Assembly: GCF_000174355.1 (NCBI RefSeq)
Contig: NZ_ACIS01000009.1
Span: 178,434 to 242,433 of the forward strand
From: Pseudogulbenkiania ferrooxidans 2002
Lineage (GTDB): Bacteria > Pseudomonadota > Gammaproteobacteria > Burkholderiales > Chromobacteriaceae
DNA length: 64,000 nt
Reading direction: 5' to 3'
The position numbers and the translations under genes are program-made. Numbering within the stretch: position 1 is the stretch's first letter; each line of letters opens with the position of its first letter. The notes below the pieces were generated by a model that had not been told where the DNA came from, searched no databases, and was given only the letters and a program-made list of their open reading frames with translations. This document shows, in pieces, positions 34,929 to 44,570 of the stretch.

Positions 34929-36349
34929 GCGAGGTTTTCCTGTACTGCCGGCCGGGCCAGCGCCAGCGCGGCTTGATCGTGGTGAAACTGGGTGATGATG
35001 GCCGGTGCCTGCAGCCGGGCGCTGTGCGTCACCGCCAGTGCCGCCAGCATGGCGGGCGCGGCGGCCCCGACATCGCCCCAGTCACGCACCAGGTTGCTGG
35101 CGTCATCGATGGGGTGCAGGCCCACCTGGTAACGGGTGAGACTGCTGGAGATGGCGGCCAGGCGCGTGCCGCCCACCTCGACATCGCCGCAGTTATGCAC
35201 CAGCCAGGCCACACTGTCGGCCTGGTTGCGCTTCGGGTCGGCCTCCTCGGTGCTGAACGGATAGTCCAGCAGTGCGGCATTCACCAGTGCATTGTCCAGC
35301 AAGGGCTGCAGTTGGCGTGTCAGCTGCAAGCTGCCCTGTCGCGGCACCTCGCAGCTGCTGGACTGGGCCAGGCTGGCCAGGTGCGGCAAGGCCGCCAGCG
35401 CCGCCCGGGTGTGTTCCGGCACTCGCCCCCAACCGGCGGGAGACGTCACGCCCTCGCGCTCCCAATACGGCAGATAAGGGTCGCGCCCGGCTTCCAATGC
35501 ACTGTCCGTCGAAACGGCAAGCCCGTCGCGCAAGAACAGCAACAGCACCACGGCGACCCCCGGGCGGCCCAGTTGCAGCCATTGGGCCCGAATCGCCGCA
35601 TCCGGCTCCTCCTCATCCGGCCAGGCCGGTGGGGCGTCAGCTGCAAGCACCACCGCCCCCGGCAGCTCGGGGTCTTGCGCCAGGAACTGCATCACGCGGT
35701 CGGCCACGGTGCCGCTGCCGGGCAGGAAACGGCAATCGCTGGTGGGCAGGGGCCCCTCCCCCTGAGCGGTCAGCCACGCCACCTCCTGGCATCGCCTGAC
35801 GCGGCCGACCTGTTCGATCCCCGATACCCGCGGCAACACCTCCAACAGCAACGGCAGCGAGGCGGCCCCCGGCAGCTCGGCGTACAAGGCCTGCAAGCTC
35901 TCTTCCAGCCACGACATCAGGCCGTCCAGCACCTCGTTGCCAGGCTCCCACTCGTCGCGCGTCCGCATCATCCACTGGCAGGCGGGGGGCAACTCGTCCA
36001 GCCAGGCCGGCTCCTCTCTCTGCACGACAGCCTGCACCGACAACCAGCGGCAGCTCACCATCTGTTGCCGTTCGCGCAGCACGGCCAGATGCGTCTCCCG
36101 GGCTTCGTCACGCCGGGCCTGCTGCGCCGCGGCCTCCGACTCGGCTTGCGCCTGGGCGGCGGCCTGCTCGCGTTTTTCCTGACGCAATCGCCAGGCATAC
36201 CCCAAGGCGGTGAGCAGCAAGGGCGGCAACAGGTGCGCCAGCAACATGACGGTGGGGCTGATCTGCTGCCACTCCACTGGAATCAGCAGCCACAACGCCC
36301 CCCACCACAGCAGGAAGATCAGGGCCAGTACGGCCAGCAGTTTCAGCAT
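34925..36349 (-). CDS. Unknown T6SS-associated membrane-anchored protein
   Basis: 474 residues. Two membrane segments at the N-terminus (LLAVLALIFLLWWGALWLLI and MLLAHLLPPLLLTALGYAW), then a charged, Gln/Ala/Glu-rich helix (residues 56-90, likely coiled coil) and a large cytoplasmic or periplasmic domain of about 370 residues with no motif I recognise. Located between clpV and the PAAR gene with a 14-base gap and a 4-base overlap, so it is made with the secretion machinery. The arrangement is consistent with an accessory envelope component or an effector-related protein. A TssM/TssL role is excluded because those genes are elsewhere. Confidence 0.75.
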   Translation of the reverse strand: MLKLLAVLALIFLLWWGALWLLIPVEWQQISPTVMLLAHLLPPLLLTALGYAWRLRQEKREQAAAQAQAESEAAAQQARRDEARETHLAVLRERQQMVSCRWLSVQAVVQREEPAWLDELPPACQWMMRTRDEWEPGNEVLDGLMSWLEESLQALYAELPGAASLPLLLEVLPRVSGIEQVGRVRRCQEVAWLTAQGEGPLPTSDCRFLPGSGTVADRVMQFLAQDPELPGAVVLAADAPPAWPDEEEPDAAIRAQWLQLGRPGVAVVLLLFLRDGLAVSTDSALEAGRDPYLPYWEREGVTSPAGWGRVPEHTRAALAALPHLASLAQSSSCEVPRQGSLQLTRQLQPLLDNALVNAALLDYPFSTEEADPKRNQADSVAWLVHNCGDVEVGGTRLAAISSSLTRYQVGLHPIDDASNLVRDWGDVGAAAPAMLAALAVTHSARLQAPAIITQFHHDQAALALARPAVQENLA

Positions 36350-36363
36350 CTTGCCGCCCCCCC

Positions 36364-38991
36364 CTAGCTGACGCGAACCTTGAGCTGCTCGCCCTTGAGC
36401 GCCACAGCGATCTTCTTCACCGGTTTGCCGCTGGCCATGCGGGCGAGCAGGTCGCTCGAAATCTGTGCCAGCAACGTGCGTGTGAGGATGGCGTCGGCGT
36501 TGCGCGCACCGCTGTCCACGTCCAGGCAACGCGCCGCCATGATGCCTGCCAGCTCATCCGGAAACTCCACCTTGGCACCGTGGTTGTCCGCGATGCGCTG
36601 GCGGATTTTGTCCAGCTTCAGACCCACGATGGCGTGCAACACCTCGTCGCCGATCGGGAAGTACGGCACGATGGCCAAGCGTCCCAGGAAGGCCGGTTTG
36701 AACACCTGCTGCAGGGTGGGCCGCAGGATTTCCACCAGGTTATCCGGCGTCGGCTCGCGCGTCTCGCCTTCCACCGTCACACCGTGCTCGCAGGCACGCA
36801 TCACCAGCTCGGAGCCGGCGTTCGACGTCAACAGGATGATGGTGTTCTTGAAATCCACCTCGCGCCCTTCGCTGTCCTCCAGCACCCCCTTGTCGAACAC
36901 CTGGAAGAACAGCTCCAGCACGTCCGGATGCGCCTTCTCCACCTCGTCCAGCAACACCACCGAATACGGCTTGCGGCGTACCGCCTCGGTCAGCACTCCA
37001 CCCTCGCCATAGCCGACATAGCCCGGCGGCGAGCCCTTGAGCCCGGACACGCTGTGCGCCTCCTGGTATTCCGACATATTGATGGTGATGAGATTGCGCT
37101 CGCCGCCGTACAAGGCCTCGGCCAGCGTCAGCGCGGTCTCGGTCTTGCCGACACCGGACGGCCCCACCAGCAGGAACACCCCCTTGGGCTTGCCCGGATC
37201 TTCCAGGCCGGCCTTGGCAATCTGCACCCGCTCGGCGATCTGCTCGAGCGCGTGATCCTGGCCGATCACCCGCTCCCCCAACAGCCGCGCCAGCTGCTGT
37301 ACCTGAGCCAGCTCGTTGCTGACCATGCGCCCCAGCGGGATACCGGTCCAGCCGGCAATCACGTCGGCGATCACACTCTCGTCGACGCACTCGAACGCCA
37401 GCGGCTGCTGCTTGTGCAGCTCACGCAAAGCCTGGCGCTTGGCCTGCAGCGGGCTGACCTTCTTGCCCTTGGCTGGCTTAACCTCCCCCTGCTGCTGTTT
37501 CAGCTCGTCAATCTCGGCCACCAGTTGCTGCTGCGCCTCCCAGACCGTGTGCAGGCGCTCCAGGTCGGCCTGCAACTCGCCGCGCCGGGCTTCCAGCTCG
37601 GCGATACGCTCAGCATGGCCCTCCTCGCGCTGCAAGGCGGCAATCTCGCGCTCGGCATTGGCGATCAGCACCGCCACGTCCTCGATCGGTCCCGGCTTGC
37701 CGGCGCGCGACAGCGCCACGCGGGCGCAGGCGGTATCCAGCACGCTGATGGCCTTGTCCGGCAACTGGCGGCCGGTGATGTAACGGCTCGACAGATGCAC
37801 GGCAGCGGCGACCGCCTCGTTGAGGATTTCCACCTGATGATGGGTGGCCATGGCGTGCGTCAGCCCGCGCACCATCTGCACCGCCACCTCCGGCGCCGGC
37901 TCCTCCACCTTCACCACCTGGAAGCGGCGCGCCAAGGCGGCGTCCTTCTCGAAATACTTCTTGTACTCGGCCCAGGTGGTGGCCGCGATGGTGCGCAGCT
38001 CGCCACGCGCCAGCGCCGGCTTGAGCAGGTTGGCCGCGTCGTTCTGACCGGCCGCGCCGCCGGCGCCGATCAGCGTGTGCGCCTCGTCGATGAACAGGAT
38101 GATGGGCACCGGGCTCGCCTTCACCTCGTCGATCACCTGACGCAGACGGTTTTCGAACTCCCCCTTCACACTGGCACCGGCCTGCAACAGCCCCAGGTCC
38201 AGTGTGCGCAGACAGACACCGGCCAATACCGGCGGCACCTCGCCGTGCACGATCTTGCGCGCCAGCCCTTCCACCACCGCGGTCTTGCCCACGCCGGGCT
38301 CGCCGGTCAGGATGGGGTTGTTCTGCCGGCGGCGCATCAGGATGTCGATCATCTGGCGGATCTCGCCATCGCGCCCCAGCACCGGATCGATCTTGCCGGC
38401 ACGCGCCTGGGCGGTCAGGTCGATGGTGTATTTGTCGAGTGCCACGCCGCTGCGGACCCTACCGGCCGGCATCTCCGCCGGCTGATCGGGCTCGGTGGCC
38501 GCCACCGGCCCGCCGCCCTCCCCGCCATGCTGGCGCAACGCGGCGTAAGCCGGTTGCAAGCGACCCGCTTCGACGCGCAGCAGGGCCGGGCAGCCGCTTT
38601 GCACCGCCGGACGCAGCGACTCATCACGCAACAGCGCCAACAGCAGATCCAGCGTGGACACGCTCTCCTGCCCGAACTCCGCACTGGCCAGCAGCCAGGC
38701 TTTCTCCAGCCACTTGGGCAGCCAGACCGACAGCACCGGGTTGCGGGTATTACCGGTGCGGAAGCCATCCAGGACGGCTTCCAGCCCCCGTTGCAAATCG
38801 GCCAGATCGATGCCGGCCGCCTGCAAGGCGGCGCGGGCGGCATTCATGTCCTGGTCGAGCAGGGTCAACAGCACATGCTCAATCTCGATCTCGTAGTGGG
38901 TGCGGGACAAGGCGCGGCTGGCGGCCTGCTCCACACTCTGCCGCGCCAGCGGCGTCAGGCGCTCGATCAGGGATTTCAGGGATACCGACAT
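36364..38991 (-). CDS. clpV: T6SS sheath-disassembly ATPase ClpV (TssH)
   Basis: 875 residues with the double-AAA+ ClpB-like layout. An N-terminal Clp_N domain (1-150) is followed by a first Walker A at 230-237 (GEPGVGKT), a coiled middle domain with [20 protein letters not shown], and a second Walker A ([12 protein letters not shown], about residue 620). [20 protein letters not shown] and the lack of the full ClpB middle domain fit ClpV rather than ClpB. It recycles contracted TssB-TssC sheaths. It follows tssG by 62 bases. Confidence 0.96.
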   Translation of the reverse strand: MSVSLKSLIERLTPLARQSVEQAASRALSRTHYEIEIEHVLLTLLDQDMNAARAALQAAGIDLADLQRGLEAVLDGFRTGNTRNPVLSVWLPKWLEKAWLLASAEFGQESVSTLDLLLALLRDESLRPAVQSGCPALLRVEAGRLQPAYAALRQHGGEGGGPVAATEPDQPAEMPAGRVRSGVALDKYTIDLTAQARAGKIDPVLGRDGEIRQMIDILMRRRQNNPILTGEPGVGKTAVVEGLARKIVHGEVPPVLAGVCLRTLDLGLLQAGASVKGEFENRLRQVIDEVKASPVPIILFIDEAHTLIGAGGAAGQNDAANLLKPALARGELRTIAATTWAEYKKYFEKDAALARRFQVVKVEEPAPEVAVQMVRGLTHAMATHHQVEILNEAVAAAVHLSSRYITGRQLPDKAISVLDTACARVALSRAGKPGPIEDVAVLIANAEREIAALQREEGHAERIAELEARRGELQADLERLHTVWEAQQQLVAEIDELKQQQGEVKPAKGKKVSPLQAKRQALRELHKQQPLAFECVDESVIADVIAGWTGIPLGRMVSNELAQVQQLARLLGERVIGQDHALEQIAERVQIAKAGLEDPGKPKGVFLLVGPSGVGKTETALTLAEALYGGERNLITINMSEYQEAHSVSGLKGSPPGYVGYGEGGVLTEAVRRKPYSVVLLDEVEKAHPDVLELFFQVFDKGVLEDSEGREVDFKNTIILLTSNAGSELVMRACEHGVTVEGETREPTPDNLVEILRPTLQQVFKPAFLGRLAIVPYFPIGDEVLHAIVGLKLDKIRQRIADNHGAKVEFPDELAGIMAARCLDVDSGARNADAILTRTLLAQISSDLLARMASGKPVKKIAVALKGEQLKVRVS

Positions 38992-39053
38992 AGAGTTTCC
39001 ATCAGATAAAGTGAATAAGGTCGGGTCAGGCTAGGCGCCATGCCAGGCAAGGC

Positions 39054-40070
39054 TCAGTGCAACAGCGCATAGCGCACGTCGTCCGGGTCGGCTGCCCGCG
39101 CCCCCAGCCAACTGCTGGCCCCCAGCCGCAATGGGGCATCTGCATCCAGCCGTGCCGGCGGCACATCGCGCTTGTCGAGCACCAGGCAGACATCCACCGC
39201 CAGTTGGTGCCCCACGGCAAACTGCATCAGCGCTTGCAAGGCGCGAGCTCCATCTCCCCCCGGCAGCAAGGCCTCGAATTGCGCACGACGCAAACACCCC
39301 AGGCGCAGTTGCAGCTTGGTCTGGCGATCCCACTGCCGCTCGCCGGCGAACAGCGACACCCCCAGTTCGCAGGACTGGCCACCCAGCTGGCTTTGCTCGG
39401 CCAACGGCACCTCCAGCCACAGCCCCGCAAACTGCTGCAACTGGGCACGGGTGCCGAACAGCCCCTCCACCAAGGTCTGCAGCGTCAGGGCCGACAGCGG
39501 CTTCTGGCTCAACAGGCCTGCGTAATAAATGAACAGCCGCTCATCCAGCAGGCCGTCCTGCGCCGCCTGCCCACGCAACCGGCTCAAACCGACCCCGGCC
39601 AGATCCAGCAGGTTGCGGCTGAAGCCATCCTGCTCGCCGGCCTCCTCGGCCAGCCAGAAGCGGTACTTGCGCCAGGCCGCGTAGAACAAGGCGATGGCGC
39701 GGTGGCTGAACAGATCGAGAAAGGAATGAAGAGTGGTGTCGCGGTATTGCTGCCGCCGCTCTAGCAAGAGCTCGGTATACGCCATCGGCAACACCCCGCT
39801 GGGCCCGGTCAGCCCCATGAAGCTGACCGTCATCTCGGCGGGAGCCGTGCCCTCCTCCGCCGCTGGCTGGTACTGCACCAGCTCGCTGGCTGGAAACGAC
39901 AGCGACGCCAGGGTGCGGAAGCGCAGTTGAGCCGGCAGCGTGCGCCGCTGGCGACGCGCGCCCTCACACAAGCCTAGGAGGCGCACCGCCTGGAAAAAGC
40001 CGAACTGGCTGGCATCCCTGGCCAGCGCCAGCTTCAGATCACGAGGGCTTCGCCGGCTCGGGCTGGCCAT
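39054..40070 (-). CDS. tssG: T6SS baseplate protein TssG
   Basis: 338 residues. FGFFQAVRLLGLCEGARRQR near the N-terminus and MTVSFMGLTGPSGVLPMAYT with LLERRQQYRDTTLHSFLDLF around 80-130 are the TssG (ImpH/VasB) hallmarks. With TssF and TssE it forms the baseplate wedge. It overlaps the end of tssF by 37 bases in a different frame. Confidence 0.95.
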   Translation of the reverse strand: MASPSRRSPRDLKLALARDASQFGFFQAVRLLGLCEGARRQRRTLPAQLRFRTLASLSFPASELVQYQPAAEEGTAPAEMTVSFMGLTGPSGVLPMAYTELLLERRQQYRDTTLHSFLDLFSHRAIALFYAAWRKYRFWLAEEAGEQDGFSRNLLDLAGVGLSRLRGQAAQDGLLDERLFIYYAGLLSQKPLSALTLQTLVEGLFGTRAQLQQFAGLWLEVPLAEQSQLGGQSCELGVSLFAGERQWDRQTKLQLRLGCLRRAQFEALLPGGDGARALQALMQFAVGHQLAVDVCLVLDKRDVPPARLDADAPLRLGASSWLGARAADPDDVRYALLH

Positions 40071-41890
40071 GCCGCCACCTCCTCGTCACGTTGCACCGTC
40101 CTGACACGCAGGCGGGTAAAACTGTTGGGGGCGCAGTACAGCGCGAAGAACCGCTCCAGCAGGGAGGCGAACAGGTAGACGCTGCCGCCGACGTAGTAAT
40201 CGGCATCCAGCGTCAGGGTGATCTCGGTACCGCGCACGAAACCGGAGAAATGCCGGCCGTTGACGCGCTGTACCGCCGGTTCGCTGCGGATGCCGACAAT
40301 GCCCTGGATCTGCCGTACATTGGCCGCCGCATCGCCCAGGTTGTACAGCGTCAGCATTTCCTGCAGCGCCTCGCGTCCGGAATCGACGATAGACATGTAA
40401 TTGAGCGACAGGTGCGAGATCAGGCGCCACTGCACCGCCCGCCCCAGCGGACTGCGCTGGCTGGCGCCGGGCTTGCGCAACAAGCGCACCCGCTTCACCA
40501 CCGAATGCCCCGGCAACTGGAAATCCGTGCGCTGGGTGGCCTGGCTGCCGCCGAAGGGAATCTGCTCCGGCAGATCGCGGTTGCAGCACAGCAAGTCCAG
40601 ACTCAGCACCTCGCCGGCCGGGCGTACCGCGTCGAACTGCAAATCCACCAGGTGCAACGCCATGTCGGTGCCACGGTCGCCCTGGCGCACCGATGGCTCG
40701 CGGGTGGCATGCCAGTAGAAGCGCGGTGCCTGGCCGCTGCCGTGCCGGGTGGCATAGAACGGTGGCACTTCCTCGCTGCTGTCGCCATCGCCGGATTTTT
40801 CCACCCGCACCACGCGGCGGATCTGCACCACCTCGTAGGCCTGCTGCTTGCGCGCGTCGGCCAGCACCGGGTAGCTGCTTTTCTGGTGCGTCACGCGGAT
40901 TGGCTCGCCCGGCTGGGTAAACAGGTTGATCAGCGGCGTGCAGCCCAGCTTGAGGTGCGCCGGCTGCAGCTGGCTTTGCAGCCGGTGGTGGCGCTCACTG
41001 TCCGGGTAGTCGCGCAGCTGGATGCGCAGCAGCAGCGTGTCGCCCTGCAGCCGGGCCACCAGCGGCGCCAGGTTCAGCAGGTCGATGAACAGGAATTTGT
41101 CCGGGTAGCTGAAGTATTCCGACAGCAAACGGTAGCCCAGGAAGGAGCGCTCGTCGTACTCCAGCATGCCTTCATCCGCACCAAAGCCGACCGCCTGCAG
41201 GCTGTCTGCGGCCAACATGCGCGTACGTGCCGGGTCTTCGCTGCCATCCCCCACCTGCACCCGCAGCACGCTGGATAGCAGCAGCTCGTACAGCAGGTGC
41301 ATCAGCGCCGGCTCACCGTCCAGGAAAAAGCGCAGCGACTGCAAATCGATGGCATTCAGCAACACCCCGCCCTGGGTCTGCAGCTTCAGCGTCAGCACCG
41401 CCGCCGCATCCGGCGCCAGGCTGCGCAGGTAGGGAGAGCCGCTGGTCAGCTCCAGCCGGGCCTCCTGCAGCTGCAGCGGGTACAAGTCCACCGGGTAGAC
41501 GCTGCGAAACTTGCAGTTCACCCCCTGGATGGCCGGCGCCAGCACCTGCTGCCCGCGCTCGATACGGTAGCGTTTGCCGATCTCCGGCCGCTGCGCATCG
41601 CACTCGAACTGCACCACGGTGGCCGCCGGCATCGGCTGCAGGTAGTGCGGGTACATCACATCCAGAAAGCTGGTGGCCACCTCCGGGTAGTCGTCATCCA
41701 GCTTCTTGTGCACCCGCGCCGTCAGGAAGGCAAACGCCTCGATCAGCCGCTCGGTATGCGGGTCTTCGCACTGGTCGCCTTCCAGCTGCAACCGGCCGGC
41801 AATCTTGGGGTAACGGCGGGCGAACTCGCCCGACAGCTCGCGCAAATGGCCGAGCTCACGTTCGTAGTAAGGGAGGAGGGATTCGAGCAT
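40034..41890 (-). CDS. tssF: T6SS baseplate protein TssF
   Basis: 618 residues, normal TssF (ImpG/VasA) length, starting LLPYYERELGHLRELSGEFA and continuing YPKIAGRLQLEGDQCEDPHT with RLIEAFAFLTARVHKKLDDD, all diagnostic. Partner of TssG in the wedge complex. Its ATG is one base away from the stop of a small 57-codon frame. The preceding effector module separates it from tssE, which is its usual close neighbour. Confidence 0.96.
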   Translation of the reverse strand: MLESLLPYYERELGHLRELSGEFARRYPKIAGRLQLEGDQCEDPHTERLIEAFAFLTARVHKKLDDDYPEVATSFLDVMYPHYLQPMPAATVVQFECDAQRPEIGKRYRIERGQQVLAPAIQGVNCKFRSVYPVDLYPLQLQEARLELTSGSPYLRSLAPDAAAVLTLKLQTQGGVLLNAIDLQSLRFFLDGEPALMHLLYELLLSSVLRVQVGDGSEDPARTRMLAADSLQAVGFGADEGMLEYDERSFLGYRLLSEYFSYPDKFLFIDLLNLAPLVARLQGDTLLLRIQLRDYPDSERHHRLQSQLQPAHLKLGCTPLINLFTQPGEPIRVTHQKSSYPVLADARKQQAYEVVQIRRVVRVEKSGDGDSSEEVPPFYATRHGSGQAPRFYWHATREPSVRQGDRGTDMALHLVDLQFDAVRPAGEVLSLDLLCCNRDLPEQIPFGGSQATQRTDFQLPGHSVVKRVRLLRKPGASQRSPLGRAVQWRLISHLSLNYMSIVDSGREALQEMLTLYNLGDAAANVRQIQGIVGIRSEPAVQRVNGRHFSGFVRGTEITLTLDADYYVGGSVYLFASLLERFFALYCAPNSFTRLRVRTVQRDEEVAAWPARAGEALVI

Positions 41891-41891
41891 G

Positions 41892-42065
41892 TCAGGTATT
41901 CCGGGTTACAGGATTGCGCACCTGTTCATAGCGGCAGGTGCAGGCAAGCTGCTGTTCCAGATAGTTGGCAATGGCCATCAGCGCGCTGGTAACTTGCGCG
42001 CTGACGAACCAAGCCAAGGGTTGGCCGTAGCGGCAATAGCCAGGACAGGAACGGCGCAAGCTCAT
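41892..42065 (-). CDS. Possible small protein (57 residues) between the DUF6708 gene and tssF
   Basis: An ATG overlaps the stop of the preceding DUF6708 gene (ATGA), and the frame ends one base before the tssF start, which is an arrangement expected of a translated gene. The product begins MSLRRSCPGYCRYGQ and has a short hydrophobic stretch (SAQVTSALMAIANYL) and four cysteines. No family was recognised. It could instead be a relic left by the duplication of the neighbouring unit, since the corresponding position after the other DUF6708 copy diverges after ATGAGC. Confidence 0.4.
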   Translation of the reverse strand: MSLRRSCPGYCRYGQPLAWFVSAQVTSALMAIANYLEQQLACTCRYEQVRNPVTRNT

Positions 42066-43222
42066 GGCGACAGCCACCCCAGTTGTTGCCGTGGTAAACG
42101 CCAGTCCAGACCGTGCTGCCAGGCGTAGTACAGCCACAGCCCTGCCGCGGTATACAGCGGCGGCAGCAGGTTGTAGCCCAGCAGCGCCAGCAGGGAACGG
42201 GCTTCGGAGTCATGACTGGCGGCACGGATGGCCTTGGGGAAACGCGGCTCGTAGCACAGCAGCAAGGAAGCGTAGTGGCCCAGACCCCAGATCACGAACA
42301 CCGGGGTCAGCACCAGCCGCAGCCACAGAAAGCTGCGCCCCAGGTCGAAACCACCGGGCAGACTGAGCCGCGACACTGTCCACATGCTGGCCAGCGGGTT
42401 GGGCCACTTGCTACGCCGGCGGCGGGGTTTCGGCACCGCGTCCGGGCCATCTTCCATGAAGCGACGGATGTACTCCCAGAACGACAACAGATGCTGGTAG
42501 TCACGGCAGGCGTTGCCGACGAAAGCGCCATCGACACCCAACAGCTTGTGCGGGCTGTCGTTCTCTTCCGCCTTGGCAACCAACACCAACATGCCGCCTA
42601 CACCCTCGTGGTTGGGCATATCCTTGGGGAGGCCTGCGTCAATAGCCTCCCAATCGTAAGCCTTCACACCCCCGAGAAAGCTTGGTCGCAGGAAATACAC
42701 CTTCCGGGTATTGCGATTGAAGCGCACCACCAGCCGACGCATGGTGAAAGCTTCGAGCCGCCAAATTCGAGCCAGGTAGCGATAAAACGCATAAGCAACT
42801 GCAAAGATCATTACCCAGCTGACCAGCCCCGCCAGCAAGGATATTGGCTCAAGTCCCCCTTCCTCTGGCGAGACGGCAATGTTGTAGCTGATAACTGCCG
42901 TCGTGATGGAAAATGGCACCATGCCATATAGCAGGGCTCCAAACACCAGCGTCAGCAGGCCACGCTTGTCGTCGTTGTAGGTGCAGACATCCAAATAGCT
43001 GGCTGTCTTACAATAAATGGCCGCGTTGTCGTCCACTGATTTCGATCGACACTCACGGATATCCACTTCCTTAAAGTTCAGGTCATAACGAAGGCCGCGA
43101 GCCAGCATTTTTCTTGCGTCGGCCTCTCCTTCTTCAGCAACCTCTTTTTGAATATTGTCCAGCCACGAGCCCGGCTTGTGCCTGCGCCGCCCCATGGCGA
43201 CCGACCACTCCAGAAAATACAT
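42062..43222 (-). CDS. DUF6708-type membrane protein, candidate T6SS immunity protein (copy A)
   Basis: 386 residues. A charged N-terminal part (WSVAMGRRRHKPGSWLDNIQ) is followed by two membrane segments (about 90-112 and 125-145), a soluble middle with a PH-like feel (MRRLVVRFNRNTRKVYFLRP), and two C-terminal membrane segments (WLRLVLTPVFVIWGLGHYAS and LLALLGYNLLPPLYTAAGLW). It is nearly identical to copy B across the membrane segments and most of the C-terminal half. Its position behind a pore-type effector suggests membrane immunity, by analogy with VasX/TsiV2; this is inference. The start overlaps the stop of an effector-tail remnant exactly as in copy B. Confidence 0.72.
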   Translation of the reverse strand: MYFLEWSVAMGRRRHKPGSWLDNIQKEVAEEGEADARKMLARGLRYDLNFKEVDIRECRSKSVDDNAAIYCKTASYLDVCTYNDDKRGLLTLVFGALLYGMVPFSITTAVISYNIAVSPEEGGLEPISLLAGLVSWVMIFAVAYAFYRYLARIWRLEAFTMRRLVVRFNRNTRKVYFLRPSFLGGVKAYDWEAIDAGLPKDMPNHEGVGGMLVLVAKAEENDSPHKLLGVDGAFVGNACRDYQHLLSFWEYIRRFMEDGPDAVPKPRRRRSKWPNPLASMWTVSRLSLPGGFDLGRSFLWLRLVLTPVFVIWGLGHYASLLLCYEPRFPKAIRAASHDSEARSLLALLGYNLLPPLYTAAGLWLYYAWQHGLDWRLPRQQLGWLSP

Positions 43223-43223
43223 C

Positions 43224-43280
43224 TCAACTCACCTCCAGCACTGCCGCACACAGCGCAGCCATGTGCCCAACCATGCCCAA
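43224..43280 (-). pseudogene. Scar of the VasX-like effector 3' end between the two DUF6708 genes
   Basis: The codons ending at 43224 read HMAALCAAVLEVS-stop, against EMAALDAAVLEVS-stop for the intact effector ending at 44571; a GM pair upstream also matches. The distance from this stop to the next DUF6708 ATG (one base between) is the same at both places. Further upstream the similarity fades, so roughly the last 17 codons remain. This marks the junction of a tandem duplication. Confidence 0.6.
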
Positions 43281-43414
43281 TGGGCTGCAGCTCCGCTGCT
43301 GGTAGAAGCCGGATGTTTCACCGCTACTTGCCGCAATTCCGGCATGGCAGAAGCAAGCAGCTAAAATGGCTGACTGCATGCGAAACGGGGAGGAAGTGAA
43401 TTGCCTGCTCATGT

Positions 43415-44569
43415 CTACAGCCATCCCACCAGTTGCAGCGGCAAACGCCAGTCCAGACCGTGCTGCCAGGCGTAGTACAGCCACAGCCCTGCCACGGTAT
43501 ACAGCAGCGGCAGCAGGTTGTAGCCCAGCAGGGCCAGCAGGGAACGGGCTTCGGATTCATGACTGGCGGCACGAATGGCCTTGGGGAAACGCGGCTCGTA
43601 GCACAGCAACAAGGAGGCGTAGTGGCCCAGCCCCCAGACCACGAACACCGGGGTCAGCACCAGCCGCAGCCACAGGAAGCTGCGCCCCAGGTCGAAACCG
43701 CCGGGCAGACTGAGCCGCGACACTGTCCACATGCTGGCCAGCGGGTTGGGCCACTTGCTGCGTCGGCGGCGTGGCTCCGGCACCGCGTCCGGGCCATCTT
43801 CCATGAAGCGACGGATGTACTCCCAGAACGACAACAGATGCTGGTAGTCACGGCAGGCGTTGCCGACGAAAGCACCATCCGCAGTAATCTGGCTATGCGG
43901 GTTCACGCCATCTCTGGTGATAGCCCCGATAACCAACATCCCTCCCACGCCTTCGTGGTTGAGCATATCCTTTGGCAGTGCCGCATCGATCTCGTCCCAG
44001 TTATACGCAGTCACGCCCCCCAGAAAGGTTGGCCGCAGGAAATACATCTGCCGGGTCTCGCGATTGAAACGCACCACCAGCCGGCGCATAGTGAAAGCTT
44101 CGAGCCGCCAAATTCGAGCCAGGTAGCGATAAAACGCATAAGCAACTGCAAAGATCATTACCCAGCTGACCAGCCCCGCCAGCAAGGATATTGGCTCAAG
44201 TCCCCCTTCCTCTGGCGAGACGACAATGTTGTAGCTGATAACTGCCGTCGTGATGGAAAATGGCACCATGCCATATAGCAGGGCTCCAAACACCAGCGTC
44301 AGCAGGCCACGCTTGTCGTCGTTGTAAGTACAGACATCCAGATAATTCCCTGTCTTACAGTAGATAGCGTAATTGTCGTCCACCTTTTCTGCACGGCTCT
44401 CGTGGATATCCACATCCTTGACATCACCGCCGGAACTGACTCTGCTAGCAAGGCTTTTCTTTTTATTAGCAGCAAGCTTATAAGCAACATTTTTCTGAAA
44501 CTTATCCTGCCACGAGCCTGGCTTATGGCGCATTCGATTTAAAGCCACCGTCCATTCCAGATAGTACAT
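43415..44569 (-). CDS. DUF6708-type membrane protein, candidate T6SS immunity protein (copy B)
   Basis: 384 residues, paralogous to copy A. Differences concentrate in the N-terminal 80 residues (MYYLEWTVALNRMRHKPGSW to ESRAEKVDDN) and in a short stretch around 200-225 (INGAITRDGVNPHSQITADG-like against KAEENDSPHKLLGVDG). The region from YLDVCTYNDDKRGLLTLVFG through the first two membrane helices is identical. It directly follows the effector gene with one base between stop and ATG, so it is the copy most likely to be the cognate partner. Confidence 0.75.
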   Translation of the reverse strand: MYYLEWTVALNRMRHKPGSWQDKFQKNVAYKLAANKKKSLASRVSSGGDVKDVDIHESRAEKVDDNYAIYCKTGNYLDVCTYNDDKRGLLTLVFGALLYGMVPFSITTAVISYNIVVSPEEGGLEPISLLAGLVSWVMIFAVAYAFYRYLARIWRLEAFTMRRLVVRFNRETRQMYFLRPTFLGGVTAYNWDEIDAALPKDMLNHEGVGGMLVIGAITRDGVNPHSQITADGAFVGNACRDYQHLLSFWEYIRRFMEDGPDAVPEPRRRRSKWPNPLASMWTVSRLSLPGGFDLGRSFLWLRLVLTPVFVVWGLGHYASLLLCYEPRFPKAIRAASHESEARSLLALLGYNLLPLLYTVAGLWLYYAWQHGLDWRLPLQLVGWL

Positions 44570-44570
44570 T

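Noticed and set aside
36580..39009. A rightward open frame of about 800 codons opposite clpV
   Set aside because: Composition (Gln, His, Arg, Leu-rich) is typical of the antisense of a GC-rich gene; ClpV motifs on the other strand are complete.
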